Source of the DNA: Sphingosinicella xenopeptidilytica
GTDB lineage: Bacteria; Pseudomonadota; Alphaproteobacteria; Sphingomonadales; Sphingomonadaceae
Assembly (NCBI RefSeq): GCF_042676985.1
Contig: NZ_JBHTIK010000011.1
Coordinates: forward strand, 160,558-224,557
Direction: 5' to 3'
DNA length: 64,000 nucleotides
The position numbers and the translations under genes were made by a program. Positions 49,509 through 58,352 of the stretch are shown here, in pieces; position 1 is the stretch's first letter; each line of letters opens with the position of its first letter. The notes under the pieces are model-generated. The model saw nothing but the letters and a program-made list of their open reading frames with translations, ran no database searches and was not told where the DNA came from.

Positions 49509-50459
49509 ATGAAGCCGGCAGAGCATACGTTGAATGCCGATACACGTGCATTGCTTGATTTGTTGGCAAACGCTGGTGGCCCCTCGCTTGAAGAAATGCT
49601 TCCAGCGGATGCACGGGCCTTTTTCGCGGCCGGGCGGGATTTCTTTGCCCGCGATCAAGAACAGGTAAGTTCAGTCGAGGATATCTGCGTCGAACATCAG
49701 GGGCGCAGTCTCGAAATGAGGATTTATCGCCCTGTAGGCACTGCGCCCGAAATGATGCCTGGTCTTGTATACTTCCACGGTGGCGGATGGGTTCTCGGAG
49801 ATCTCGATAGCCAGGACCCGCTGTGCAGAAAGCTCTGCAATGCCAGCGGAGTTGTGATCCTCTCGGTTCAGTATGGCCATGCTCCCGAAGCGCCTTACCC
49901 TGCTGCGGTCGATGATGCCTCGGCTGCGTTTGACTATATCTGTACCAATGCCACGCAGTTGGGACTGGATGAGCGCCGCATTGCCGTTGGCGGCGAATCT
50001 GCGGGCGGTACGCTTGCGGCGGTGGTGGCACAAACGGAAGGCCGACTGGGAGCAACTCGAATAAGGTGTCAGTTGCTTCTTTATCCAGTTACCGATTTGT
50101 CGAGGGCGGACGGCCAGAGACAACCTTCGGACGGCTATTTTGTTACTGCAAAGATGTTGCGCTGGATGATTGATCTCTATCTGGCCGGAGCAGATCCCGC
50201 CGATCCTCGCGTATCGCCGCTGTTGGAACAAGATTTGACCGGATTGCCACCTGCGATCATGGTCCTTTGTGGATTCGATCCGTTGTTGAGTGAAGGAATG
50301 GAGTATCGGGACCGTCTCGCCGATGCCGGCGTAACGGTCACGACGAAGCTCTATCCGGGGCAAATCCATGCTTTTCTTACGATGGATCGTCATATTCTCG
50401 AGGCGCATGATGCTATCTTAGAGATTGGCGGATTGTTGCGTCAGTCCCTGTCGCTCTGA
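49509..50459 (+). CDS. HSL-family esterase (alpha/beta-hydrolase)
   Basis: The 316-residue protein has the hormone-sensitive-lipase-type oxyanion motif VYFHGGGWVLGDLDS (about 89-103), the nucleophile GGESAGGTLAAVVA (about 161), and the Asp/His of the triad in FDPLLSEG and GQIHAFLTMD near the end. The start at 49509 follows GGAGG. It follows the BVMO gene by 33 bases and most likely hydrolyses the ester produced by it. The permease gene follows 66 bases later. Confidence 0.92.
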   Translation: MKPAEHTLNADTRALLDLLANAGGPSLEEMLPADARAFFAAGRDFFARDQEQVSSVEDICVEHQGRSLEMRIYRPVGTAPEMMPGLVYFHGGGWVLGDLDSQDPLCRKLCNASGVVILSVQYGHAPEAPYPAAVDDASAAFDYICTNATQLGLDERRIAVGGESAGGTLAAVVAQTEGRLGATRIRCQLLLYPVTDLSRADGQRQPSDGYFVTAKMLRWMIDLYLAGADPADPRVSPLLEQDLTGLPPAIMVLCGFDPLLSEGMEYRDRLADAGVTVTTKLYPGQIHAFLTMDRHILEAHDAILEIGGLLRQSLSL

Positions 50460-50525
50460 GCGGTACTAGTCAATGCACCAGATCCGGATTCCGCTCCGGT
50501 AGGGTGTACAAAAAGGGGCAGCGGT

Positions 50526-51899
50526 ATGCACGTTGAGTCCGATGGCGCGTTTGCGATTGATATCGAACAAAAGCTCCCGCCTAGACAATTGATGTTGTTT
50601 GCATTCCAGCATCTTCTCGCTCTGACCGGTATCTGGATTTTCCCAGTGCTCATCGGCCAAGCTCTAAATCTGTCGACGGTGGAGGTCGGCACCATCATTC
50701 AGGCGTGCTTCCTGACAACTGGTCTCGTGACGATATTACAATCCGGCAGGATGCTGCGTTTGCCCGTCGTACAGGGGCCCACGGCAGTATTTTTCGTTGT
50801 TCTTGTTGCCGGCGCACATAGTTATGGGCTGGGTGCTGCTTTCGGTTCAATGGCGGTGGCAGGCGTGATTTTCGCACTTCTCTCGCTCCCGATCCGCGGC
50901 TGGGCATTGCTTCCGCGATTGGCACCCTTTGTCTCGGCCCCGGTGGTATTCGGAACGCTGCTGGTGATCATCGGTGGCCAGCTGGCGGGAATCGGCTTGC
51001 CCAACTGGTTTGACGGCGATGGTTCTGGAGGCATCGGATTCATTTCCGCACTTACCTGCGCGATCGTGGTGCTTATCAGCATTATTTTCGGTGGCAACAC
51101 GGTCGTCAGGCGGGGTGCGCTGTTGATTGGCATCGTCGTCGGCAGCATCTTGCATATCTTCGTTGCGGGTATTGATCTGACTCCGATCCGAGAAACTCCT
51201 CTTCTCCAGATCGTTCAACCGGCTCCCTTTGGACTTGGCGTTGCTTGGCCGCTGGTAGGCTTGATGCTCTTGGCGTATGTTCAGGCAGGTTCAGAAGCGA
51301 TGGGCATGTATTCGCTTCTCGCGCGATGGGGCGGTCAGTCCTTGTCAAGGGGCCGTATTGGTCGCGGCCTGTTTGGCGAATTTGTAGGCTGTGCCATTGG
51401 TGCGTTGTTTGGCGGTCTCGGTACGACCTCCTATGCTGAGAATGTCGGCATTATCCGCGTATCCGGTGTTGGAAGTCGCTGGGTGACAATGACGGCCGGG
51501 ATATGCGCTATCATTGTTGGCCTGATACCGATGTTTGGTATCCTGATCGCCAGTCTGCCGAGTACTGTTCTGGCGGCAGCATCGACGATACTCTTTGGTA
51601 TCATTGCGATCTCAGGTATCCAGATGATGCGGGATGTTGTCTGGGACGAACTCAACCTCATGGTGGCGGCAGTGTCCTTTATCGTCAGCCTGGGTTGCGC
51701 TGCCTTGCCTGCCGCCCTCTTCTCAGGGAAGGATCCAATCGTTCAGGGGCTCTTCACTCAGCCGATCCTCGTTGGAATCATACTGCTCATGGTTCTTCAG
51801 GTGGTCGTGAATGTCCTGATCCGCCCTTGTCTTGAGCGCAAAGCCAACAGCGCTGCCCAAGAAATGGGCGATCAAACGATACAAGGCACCGTGGAGTAA
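50526..51899 (+). CDS. NCS2-family permease (xanthine/uracil type)
   Basis: The 457-residue membrane protein has about 12-14 helices and NCS2 landmarks: LPPRQLMLFAFQHLLALTGI (a member of the QH motif at the N-terminus), RLPVVQGPTAVFFV, and FVGCAIGALFGGLGTTSYAE (the helix-8/10 NCS2 loop with GGLGTTSYAENVG). Members import nucleobases, xanthine and related heterocycles by proton symport. In this operon the likely cargo is a pyridone or hydroxypyridine, which resembles uracil; that is an inference. It sits between the esterase and cytochrome c genes. Confidence 0.93.
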   Translation: MHVESDGAFAIDIEQKLPPRQLMLFAFQHLLALTGIWIFPVLIGQALNLSTVEVGTIIQACFLTTGLVTILQSGRMLRLPVVQGPTAVFFVVLVAGAHSYGLGAAFGSMAVAGVIFALLSLPIRGWALLPRLAPFVSAPVVFGTLLVIIGGQLAGIGLPNWFDGDGSGGIGFISALTCAIVVLISIIFGGNTVVRRGALLIGIVVGSILHIFVAGIDLTPIRETPLLQIVQPAPFGLGVAWPLVGLMLLAYVQAGSEAMGMYSLLARWGGQSLSRGRIGRGLFGEFVGCAIGALFGGLGTTSYAENVGIIRVSGVGSRWVTMTAGICAIIVGLIPMFGILIASLPSTVLAAASTILFGIIAISGIQMMRDVVWDELNLMVAAVSFIVSLGCAALPAALFSGKDPIVQGLFTQPILVGIILLMVLQVVVNVLIRPCLERKANSAAQEMGDQTIQGTVE

Positions 51900-51917
51900 A
51901 CTGTCCGGAGGCTCATC

Positions 51918-52292
51918 ATGCTGGCCCGTCCTTTGATCATTACAATGCTGTTGTTCTCGACGGCACCGAGTTTTGCTGCTGGAGATCCTGAGAGGGGAAA
52001 GCAGCAATTCTCCGTTTGCAGTTCATGCCACAGCGTGCAAGCCGGTGGCCCCAAGAAGCTTGGCCCCAGTTTGAGCGGTGTCGTTGGCCGGAGGGCAGGC
52101 AGCGAACGTGAATACCTGACCTATTCGAAAGGTCTGCAAGAGTCGGGAATGGTATGGAGTCCGGAAAATCTTGATCGCTTCCTAGCCGACCCGATCAAGA
52201 CGATTCCCGGCACCAAGATGACGATTGGTAAAGTCACCAATATGCAGACCCGAGCGAACATAATCGCTTACCTCGCGTCCCTTAGTAAGTAG
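51918..52292 (+). CDS. Periplasmic class I cytochrome c
   Basis: The 124-residue protein has a signal peptide (RPLIITMLLFSTAPSFAAGD) and one heme site, VCSSCHSVQAGGPKKLGPSL. The axial Met is probably in IPGTKMTIGKVTN. The size is that of a small mitochondrial-type cytochrome c. It is encoded 18 bases after the NCS2 permease gene in the BVMO operon, where no respiratory gene is near. It is a natural electron acceptor for the exported molybdenum hydroxylase encoded at 59.1-61.8 kb; the two are on separate operons. Confidence 0.92.
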   Translation: MLARPLIITMLLFSTAPSFAAGDPERGKQQFSVCSSCHSVQAGGPKKLGPSLSGVVGRRAGSEREYLTYSKGLQESGMVWSPENLDRFLADPIKTIPGTKMTIGKVTNMQTRANIIAYLASLSK

Positions 52293-52392
52293 CCGATGGG
52301 TGTTGGTGGCGCAGTGGAGAAAAATGCCAGCGGCCCGCTAGCGTAGTGTTGGCTGTAAGTCCAAATTTCTTGTTTGAGCGCAGGGGTGCTCC

Positions 52393-53088
52393 GTGAGACC
52401 TGATTGTGTCGCCAGTTCGGAAACTCTCGCAGACAGTATACTCGCACTATGCCTATCCGAATTTGGAGCGTCATTTGCAATGCTGTTCTGGTTCGGAGAG
52501 AATAATAGGCTCGAAGCGCCCAGATCTCTGGCAATGTCACAAGGTCTTTTGCCGTTTTACGATGAGCATGTCGGCACCCATGATCCGCTGAACCTGCTGA
52601 GTCTTTCAGAAGCTCGCTCGGAGGTCCGGTCGTTGCGCCAAGACGTACGGATGATCAAAGAGCTCCACCCGGCTTATCTGGCCTATCTTACCCGCTTTCA
52701 GATTCATGACGAACTCGATATGGTTTTTTGGTACGGGGAGCGCCCTGCCGCCGGCCTTGCATTGTTTCGTACGATGGGCTGTCAGGAATTTCTTATCGAT
52801 CAAAATTGCTGGGACAATATCCACCACCATTTTGACTGCGTGCTTCAGGCGCACGACAGATTGCGAGAGATCAAGCTGCAGCACTTCTCGCATCGCTATG
52901 GCCTGACTGTCAGTGAAGTATCGGTGGTGCGGGCGATGATGGCGGGAGCGAGCAATCATGAAATCGTGGACTTGCTTGAACTGAAGCTATCGACGGTGAA
53001 ATCCTATATTTTTTCTATCTTCAACAAGATGGGCGTTGAGAACCGTACTGCGGCAGTGGCCCTGTTATATCAGGCGCTGCTCCGCTGA
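52393..53088 (+). CDS. LuxR-family regulator (second paralogue), last gene of the BVMO operon
   Basis: A GTG start gives 231 residues: a sensor domain (about 1-165, with YLTRFQIHDELDMVFWYGER) and a C-terminal LuxR helix-turn-helix (YGLTVSEVSVVRAMMAGASN, HEIVDLLELKLSTVKSYIFS, IFNKMGVENRTAAV). The sensor is related to that of 43238-44020. It is probably co-transcribed with the enzymes it controls (100 bases after cytochrome c). The aminotransferase gene ends 10 bases beyond its stop on the opposite strand. Confidence 0.9.
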   Translation: MRPDCVASSETLADSILALCLSEFGASFAMLFWFGENNRLEAPRSLAMSQGLLPFYDEHVGTHDPLNLLSLSEARSEVRSLRQDVRMIKELHPAYLAYLTRFQIHDELDMVFWYGERPAAGLALFRTMGCQEFLIDQNCWDNIHHHFDCVLQAHDRLREIKLQHFSHRYGLTVSEVSVVRAMMAGASNHEIVDLLELKLSTVKSYIFSIFNKMGVENRTAAVALLYQALLR

Positions 53089-53098
53089 GCAGGTGCGG

Positions 53099-54466
53099 TC
53101 AGGAAAAGTGCCGCCACGCCGCTTCAAATGTTGCACGGCTTATGTCAACAATCTCATCGATTTGCTCTCGTGTGACAACTAGAGGGGGCAATAGCATCAT
53201 CGTATCGCCCATCGCACGCAGGGCCAGACCATTGTCAAGTGCCCATTGCATACACCAGGGGCCGACGCCTAGCTCCTCGTCGAACAGTGTCCTCGTTGTC
53301 GCATTGCGGCCAAGCTTGATACCCGCAAACAGCCCGCGAGCCTGAGTGTCGACGACGATGGGAAGAGTGTTCAGCTCCTGAATCCTGCTTTCGAAATAAG
53401 GGCCGATATCACGGCTGATGCGGCCGATCATGTCCTCATCTTCAATGATAGCCAGGTTGGCCAGTGCCACCGCACAAGCCATCGGAAAACCCGAATAGGT
53501 GAAGCCGTGATACCACTCGCCACCCTGCTCGATCAGCACGTCAGCGACCGACTGACTGATGATCGTAGCAGAAAGCGGCACATAGGCCGATGTCAGCGCC
53601 TTTGCGCAAGTGAGAATGTCAGGGATCGCGCCATAGCCTTGCATTCCCCACTGATGCCCGGTCCTGCCGAATCCGGTGAGCACCTCATCGCTGACGAGAA
53701 GGACATCGTATTTGCGGCAGATCCTGGAGATTTCCGGCCAGTAGCTTTCGGGTGGCAGAATTGCACCGCCAGCACCCTGGATCGGTTCCCCGACAAAGGC
53801 CGCCACTTTATCGGGACCCAGTTCGAGGATTTTATCTTCCAGCCAGCCGGCTGCGCGAAGCCCGAAGGCCTCGCTGCTTTCACCGGCTCCGAACAGGAAG
53901 TGATCAGGACAACCGATATGTGCAAAGCCGGGGAGGGGGAGATCCCCGCCTGCACCATGCATGGTATTGATGCCTGACAGACTGGCAGTGGCCATGGTCG
54001 ATCCATGATAGCCATTGTCGCGGCCGATGATGACCTTGCGCTCGGGACAACCACGCAGATCCCAGTAGCGGCGCGCAAGCCTGATTGCCGTTTCGTTCGC
54101 TTCCGATCCTGACGTTGTGAAGAACACGTGGCTCATGCCCGGCGGTGAGATGGCAACCAGCTTTTCGGACAGCTCGATTGCCTCGCGATTGGTTGTCCGA
54201 AAGAAGGAGTGGCAATAGGATAGCTTCTCAAGCTGCGCTGCGGCGACGGCCGCTAGTTTTTTGTTACCATAGCCAATCGCGACACAGCCAAGGCCTGCCA
54301 TGCTGTCAATCACGCGATTGCCATCGACGTCCCACATGTAGACGCCTTCTGCACGCGCGACGACGCGTGCGGGGGTTTCGCGCATCGACTTGTAATCGGT
54401 AAAAGGGTGCAGATAATTGGTATTGTCGGCATCCTGCCATTGCTGCGTGGATCGGTTGCGGAACAT
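53099..54466 (-). CDS. Class III omega-aminotransferase (PLP)
   Basis: The 455-residue protein has the class III features: RVVARAEGVYMWDVDGNRVI, then SEANETAIRLARRYW, GRDNGYHGSTMATASLSG, DEVLTGFGRTGHQWGM with the PLP-ring Asp, and LTCAKALTSAYVPLSATIIS with the Schiff-base Lys. The Met at 54466 has GGGAGACCGCG upstream. It is transcribed away from the SDR gene (275-base gap). It should transfer amino groups to or from an aldehyde or ketone (beta-alanine/pyruvate type). In the island it could handle an amino side chain of the substrate. Confidence 0.94.
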   Translation of the reverse strand: MFRNRSTQQWQDADNTNYLHPFTDYKSMRETPARVVARAEGVYMWDVDGNRVIDSMAGLGCVAIGYGNKKLAAVAAAQLEKLSYCHSFFRTTNREAIELSEKLVAISPPGMSHVFFTTSGSEANETAIRLARRYWDLRGCPERKVIIGRDNGYHGSTMATASLSGINTMHGAGGDLPLPGFAHIGCPDHFLFGAGESSEAFGLRAAGWLEDKILELGPDKVAAFVGEPIQGAGGAILPPESYWPEISRICRKYDVLLVSDEVLTGFGRTGHQWGMQGYGAIPDILTCAKALTSAYVPLSATIISQSVADVLIEQGGEWYHGFTYSGFPMACAVALANLAIIEDEDMIGRISRDIGPYFESRIQELNTLPIVVDTQARGLFAGIKLGRNATTRTLFDEELGVGPWCMQWALDNGLALRAMGDTMMLLPPLVVTREQIDEIVDISRATFEAAWRHFS

Positions 54467-54537
54467 CGCGGTCTCCCGAATCAAATCTCGTCGAACATGC
54501 TTTCTATGAAAGCATCGGGATAAAAACTGGCCGTGCA

Positions 54538-54563
54538 ACCAACTTTCGTTGGTCAACTGACCA
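54538..54563. promoter_or_regulatory. Overlapping palindromes upstream of the aminotransferase gene
   Basis: TGGTCA-AC-TGACCA (54550-54563) is a perfect 14-bp palindrome, and ACCAAC/GTTGGT with a TTTC centre (54538-54553) overlaps it. Both lie 72-97 bases upstream of the aminotransferase start, a plausible operator position. Confidence 0.55.
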
Positions 54564-54630
54564 CTGTCTCAATGAAACTGTTTGTGGCCCATGTGTCGGA
54601 GATCGCATTCCGCGGATACAACGGGGCAGG

Positions 54631-54686
54631 CTTCAGCGCTTCCAGCACGACGTGCTGAAGGTGCATTGGCATCGGAAGCGCTGAAG
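54631..54686. repeat. Nested inverted repeat
   Basis: CTTCAGCGCTTCC (54631-54643) pairs with GGAAGCGCTGAAG (54674-54686), 13 bp. Inside the span AGCACG/CGTGCT (54644-54656) forms a separate 6-bp hairpin with a 1-base loop. It sits past the end of the leftward SDR gene, so it may serve as its terminator, but its size and nesting are unusual. Confidence 0.55.
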
Positions 54687-54741
54687 TTAACACTGTTGCT
54701 CGCCATCTTCGCGAATGACGATCCAGTCTATAGGGTAAAGC

Positions 54742-55509
54742 CTACCAGGCAGTATAACCGCCATCAATCACAAGCTCGGTGCCCGTGACAAACTTCGAAG
54801 CATCCGAGGCCAGATACAGGGCGCCCTGAGCGATATCATCCGGGGTTCCCAGATTACCTATGGGATGCAAATCTACAGCAGCCTTGCGCATACCCTCCGG
54901 ATCACCGGAATTGTCGAGAAAATTCCACAGCATCGGCGTTTCGATGAAGCCGGGATGGATCGAGTTGACACGGATATTGTAGCGCTTCGCACCGCAATGG
55001 ATCGCGACCGATTTCGTCAGTAGCCAAACGCCGGCCTTGCTGGCGTTATAGGCAGTCATCTCACCCTGCCCGACCAAGCCCCATACCGATGACAGGTTGA
55101 CGATAGAGCCACCGGTTCGCTTCATTAGTGAAATACCAGCTTTGCAGCCTAGGAAAACGCTGTCCAGGTTGACGGCCTGCATAAGCTTCCAGTTTTCGAA
55201 ACTGGTGTCTTCAATTGAGGCGCTGAACGACATGCCGGCATTGTTCACTAGAACGTCGAGCCTGCCATACTCCTTCTCAATCAAAGCGATGGTGTCATTC
55301 CATTGGGTTTCCGACGTGACATCCAGGCCGTAAGCGACAGCCTTTCCACCTTGTTTGCGGATTGCCTCGACTCCGGACTCGCACCGCTGCGTCGTCAGAT
55401 CGCTGAGAACGACGGTCGCACCTTCGGCTGCGAAAAGGGCCGCAATTGCCTCACCAAGACCCTGACCCGCCCCCGTTACAAGAGCAACTTTACCGGATAG
55501 CTGACCCAT
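54742..55509 (-). CDS. Short-chain dehydrogenase/reductase
   Basis: The 255-residue SDR has the NAD(P) motif ALVTGAGQGLGEAIAALFAA (TGxxxGxG) at about 9-28, DVLVNNAGMSFSASIE, the catalytic YNASK in GEMTAYNASKAGVWLLTKS, and a C-terminal DGGYTAW. It should oxidise or reduce an alcohol/ketone. The start at 55509 leads the divergent region to the nicE gene, so the SDR and the nic operon share a promoter region. Confidence 0.95.
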   Translation of the reverse strand: MGQLSGKVALVTGAGQGLGEAIAALFAAEGATVVLSDLTTQRCESGVEAIRKQGGKAVAYGLDVTSETQWNDTIALIEKEYGRLDVLVNNAGMSFSASIEDTSFENWKLMQAVNLDSVFLGCKAGISLMKRTGGSIVNLSSVWGLVGQGEMTAYNASKAGVWLLTKSVAIHCGAKRYNIRVNSIHPGFIETPMLWNFLDNSGDPEGMRKAAVDLHPIGNLGTPDDIAQGALYLASDASKFVTGTELVIDGGYTAW

Positions 55510-55629
55510 GCCCGAATTCCCCTCCATCAGTTTCGGCTGCCATACAAACGCAACCCGTGAGGAGCGAGCGCCGCCTCCGATGCTGTGAACGGCCGCCCCC
55601 TCATGGGGTGTGTAAAAAACGTTTGCGCA

Positions 55630-55655
55630 ATATTGTATAATCGACCAAACAATAT
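55630..55655. promoter_or_regulatory. Inverted repeat in the divergent SDR/nicE promoter region
   Basis: ATATTGT (55630-55636) and ACAATAT (55649-55655) form a 7-bp inverted repeat around a 12-base spacer, 35 bases upstream of the nicE TTG start. The central ATAATCGACCAA contains TATAAT with the left arm. Likely operator for the nic operon; the regulator is unassigned. Confidence 0.5.
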
Positions 55656-55689
55656 ATAGCAAGAGTGTCGCGGTCAGCGGGGAAATCAA

Positions 55690-56439
55690 TTGAAACGCTA
55701 TCGGATAGGGCAGATCGTCCCAAGTTCGAACACCACCATGGAAACTGAGATTCCGGGCATGTTGCGCGCTCGGGAGATGGTGAGACCGGAGCGGTTTACC
55801 TTCCATTCAAGCCGCATGCGAATGAAGCACGTAAACAAGGAAGAGCTTGCTGCGATGGATGCCGAGTCGGATCGGTGCGCGCGCGAACTCGGCGATGCTC
55901 GTGTCGACGTGATCGGTTATGCTTGCCTTGTCGCGATCATGAGCATGGGTCATGGTTATCACAGGGCTTCGCAGGAGCGCCTGACGAGTGTTGTCAAGGC
56001 CGAGGGTGCCGAGACTCATGTCGTAAACAGCGCCGGCGCCCTGGTGGATGGTGTCAAGGTCATGGGCGCGAAGCGTATTGCAGTCCTTACGCCTTACATG
56101 AAGCCGCTAACCGATATGGTCGTCAGCTATCTCGAGAATGAAGGGCTTCAGGTCGTCGATCGGGTTTCGCTGGAAATCTCCAACAATCTCGACGTTGGCG
56201 CGCACGATCCCAAGCGATTGCCTGGCATTGTCGCGGGCATGAACTTTTCTGATTGTGATGCCATCGTTCTTTCGGCGTGCGTGCAGATGCCGTCACTGCC
56301 GGTCATCAGTCAGGTAGAGGCGCTGACGCGCAAGCCAGTCATCACGGCTGCAGTAGCCACAACCTATGCAATGCTCGAGCGGCTCGGTCTGGAACGGATC
56401 GTGCCTGGGGCGGGGGCGCTTCTGTCCGGTGCATATTGA
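55690..56439 (+). CDS. nicE: Maleate isomerase (Asp/Glu racemase family)
   Basis: TTG start with a GGGGAAA site; 249 residues. The catalytic cysteines are Cys79 (VIGYACLVAIMSM) and Cys197 (VLSACVQMPSLP), a spacing of 118, the same as in characterised bacterial maleate isomerases (for example Cys82/Cys200 in the Pseudomonas enzyme, as I recall). Signature N-terminus: RIGQIVPSSNTTMETEIPGM. It converts maleate to fumarate, the last step of nicotinate degradation. Ten bases separate it from nicD. It starts the nic operon. Confidence 0.95.
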   Translation: MKRYRIGQIVPSSNTTMETEIPGMLRAREMVRPERFTFHSSRMRMKHVNKEELAAMDAESDRCARELGDARVDVIGYACLVAIMSMGHGYHRASQERLTSVVKAEGAETHVVNSAGALVDGVKVMGAKRIAVLTPYMKPLTDMVVSYLENEGLQVVDRVSLEISNNLDVGAHDPKRLPGIVAGMNFSDCDAIVLSACVQMPSLPVISQVEALTRKPVITAAVATTYAMLERLGLERIVPGAGALLSGAY

Positions 56440-56449
56440 GAGCCATGAA

Positions 56450-57241
56450 ATGAGCGGAAATTTTCTCTACGGCGCCAATGTCGCAGCGAACGGCATTCGT
56501 CAGCATTATCTTCGTTATGGCGGTCGTGGACCGGTGGTGGTAGTGGTGCCCGGAATTACCAGCCCAGCCATAACTTGGGGATTTGTTGGCGAGGCCCTGA
56601 GTGCCGATTACGATGTCTATATCCTCGATGTGCGTGGGCGTGGGTTGTCGTCGAGTGGCCCTGATTTGGATTACAGCCTCGATTCTTGTGCAGCCGACCT
56701 TGCCGCGTTCGTGGAGGCGCTCGGTCTTTATGGCGTAACAGGTCTTGGGCATTCGATGGGCGCACGTCATCTCCTGCGCGCGGCGCGTAGCGGTGGCTTT
56801 GATCGGCTGATACTGGTTGACCCCCCGGTTTCAGGGCCGGGCCGGCGGCGCTATCCCATGGCTCTCGAATGGTATACTGCCTCGATCGCACTCGCCGTCC
56901 GCGGTGCGAGCGCTGACGAGCTTCGGCAATTTACCCCGACCTGGTCCGAGGAGCATGTGCGTCTGCGCGCCGAATGGCTCCATACGTGTTACGAGCCAGC
57001 TGTGCGGGCGTCTTTCGACGGCTTTCACGATGATGATATTCATCAGGATGTCGCGGTGTTGGGCGTGCCGTCTCTGTTGATGGCGGCAGAGAACGGCGGC
57101 GTGATTGCCGACGGCGATCTCACGGAGATCAGATCACTTTGCCCGTCCATGGAATGGTGTCGCATCGCCAATGCCGGTCATATGATTCCATGGGATAATC
57201 TCCCTGATTTTCTTGCGCAGGTGAAGAGATTCACAGGATGA
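56450..57241 (+). CDS. nicD: N-formylmaleamate deformylase (alpha/beta-hydrolase)
   Basis: The 263-residue alpha/beta-hydrolase starts MSGNFLYGANVAANGIRQHY, like NicD. The triad is predicted as Ser102 (GHSMGARH), Asp124 (RLILVDPPVSGPG) and His244 (NAGHMIPWDN), within one residue of the Pseudomonas NicD positions Ser101/Asp125/His245 as I recall. It cleaves N-formylmaleamate to maleamate and formate. Its start lies 10 bases after the nicE stop and nicX follows 61 bases later. Confidence 0.95.
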   Translation: MSGNFLYGANVAANGIRQHYLRYGGRGPVVVVVPGITSPAITWGFVGEALSADYDVYILDVRGRGLSSSGPDLDYSLDSCAADLAAFVEALGLYGVTGLGHSMGARHLLRAARSGGFDRLILVDPPVSGPGRRRYPMALEWYTASIALAVRGASADELRQFTPTWSEEHVRLRAEWLHTCYEPAVRASFDGFHDDDIHQDVAVLGVPSLLMAAENGGVIADGDLTEIRSLCPSMEWCRIANAGHMIPWDNLPDFLAQVKRFTG

Positions 57242-57302
57242 CGCGAGGCCTCGCTTCAGCTGACGTGATGTCGGAGACTATCCTCAAACGGGAAAATGCC
57301 AG

Positions 57303-58352
57303 ATGCCGGTAAGTGATTATGATCTTTGCGAAGCTTGGAAGCATGTCCTTGGTCTCTGCCGGGTGAACCGGGGAGACAATGTAACGATTCTTACCGATCG
57401 CAGCACGCATCCCCAAAATCTGAGGGCAGCCACGATTGCTTTGCAAAGCTTGGGCGCGGTTGTAACGCGCATCGATCTTCAACCTGTCGACGCCGAAAAG
57501 GCGCTCAGCAGGGACGCATTCGGCTATCTTGGCACGACGCCGCTGACCGGAAACGAGGCGGCGCTCGCTGCTTGTCTAGCGAGCGACCTCGTTGTGGATT
57601 TGATGGTATTGCTCTTCTCTGACGAGCAGCAGAAGATTCTCGAGTCGGGTACGCGCATCCTGCTTGCGGCAGAACCGCCCGAAATCCTTGTCAGGCTCAT
57701 TCCCACGGAGGTTGATAAAGCCCGGGTCAACGCTGCGGCACGGCTGCTTGAGGCCGCTTCAAGGATGCACGTAACATCGGACGCTGGGACCGATGTAGTG
57801 TTTAGTCTGGGCCAGTATCCCGCGGTTAAGGAATATGGCTTTGCCGAGGAGCGTGGGCGGTGGGATCATTGGCCAAGCGGCTTCATTCTCACTTGGCCTA
57901 ACGAAGGCCATTCAAATGGCCGGATTGTCATCGATCGTGGGGATATCGTGCTGCCTCTCAAGCGCTACGCCACCGGGCCGATCACGCTGGAGATCAAGGA
58001 TGGCTATGTGACCAGTATCTCCGGAGGGACTGACGCCGAACTTCTCCGAGAGTTCATGGAGAGCTTCAATGATCGGGAAGGCTACGCGATGTCCCATGTC
58101 GGATGGGGACTTCAGGACCGCGCGAAGTGGTCGACGCTGAGCTTCTATGATCGCGAGCAGACGATCGGCATGGATGCCAGGGCTTTCGCTGGCAACTTCC
58201 TTTTCTCGCTTGGTCCGAATCTGGAGGTTGGGGGCACGCGTAACACGGCTTGCCATGTCGATGTGCCCTTGCGAGGTTGCTCGATAACGCTTGATGGAAA
58301 GGCGATTGTCGAGCGCGGCATCGTATTGAACATGAACGTAGAAGATCAATAA
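57303..58352 (+). CDS. nicX: 2,5-Dihydroxypyridine 5,6-dioxygenase
   Basis: The 349-residue protein matches NicX: His265 (MSHVGWGLQD), His318 and Asp320 (TACHVDVPLRG) fall at exactly the iron-ligand positions I recall for Pseudomonas NicX, and the length is the same. The aminopeptidase-M29-like fold uses these ligands for mononuclear Fe(II). It opens the 2,5-dihydroxypyridine ring between C5 and C6 to N-formylmaleamate. Its TAA overlaps the next ATG as TAATG. Confidence 0.97.
   Translation: MPVSDYDLCEAWKHVLGLCRVNRGDNVTILTDRSTHPQNLRAATIALQSLGAVVTRIDLQPVDAEKALSRDAFGYLGTTPLTGNEAALAACLASDLVVDLMVLLFSDEQQKILESGTRILLAAEPPEILVRLIPTEVDKARVNAAARLLEAASRMHVTSDAGTDVVFSLGQYPAVKEYGFAEERGRWDHWPSGFILTWPNEGHSNGRIVIDRGDIVLPLKRYATGPITLEIKDGYVTSISGGTDAELLREFMESFNDREGYAMSHVGWGLQDRAKWSTLSFYDREQTIGMDARAFAGNFLFSLGPNLEVGGTRNTACHVDVPLRGCSITLDGKAIVERGIVLNMNVEDQ

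Noticed and set aside
54631..54686. An integron attC site
   Set aside because: The nested symmetry is suggestive, but the core sites (GTTRRRY and its complement) and an integrase are missing.
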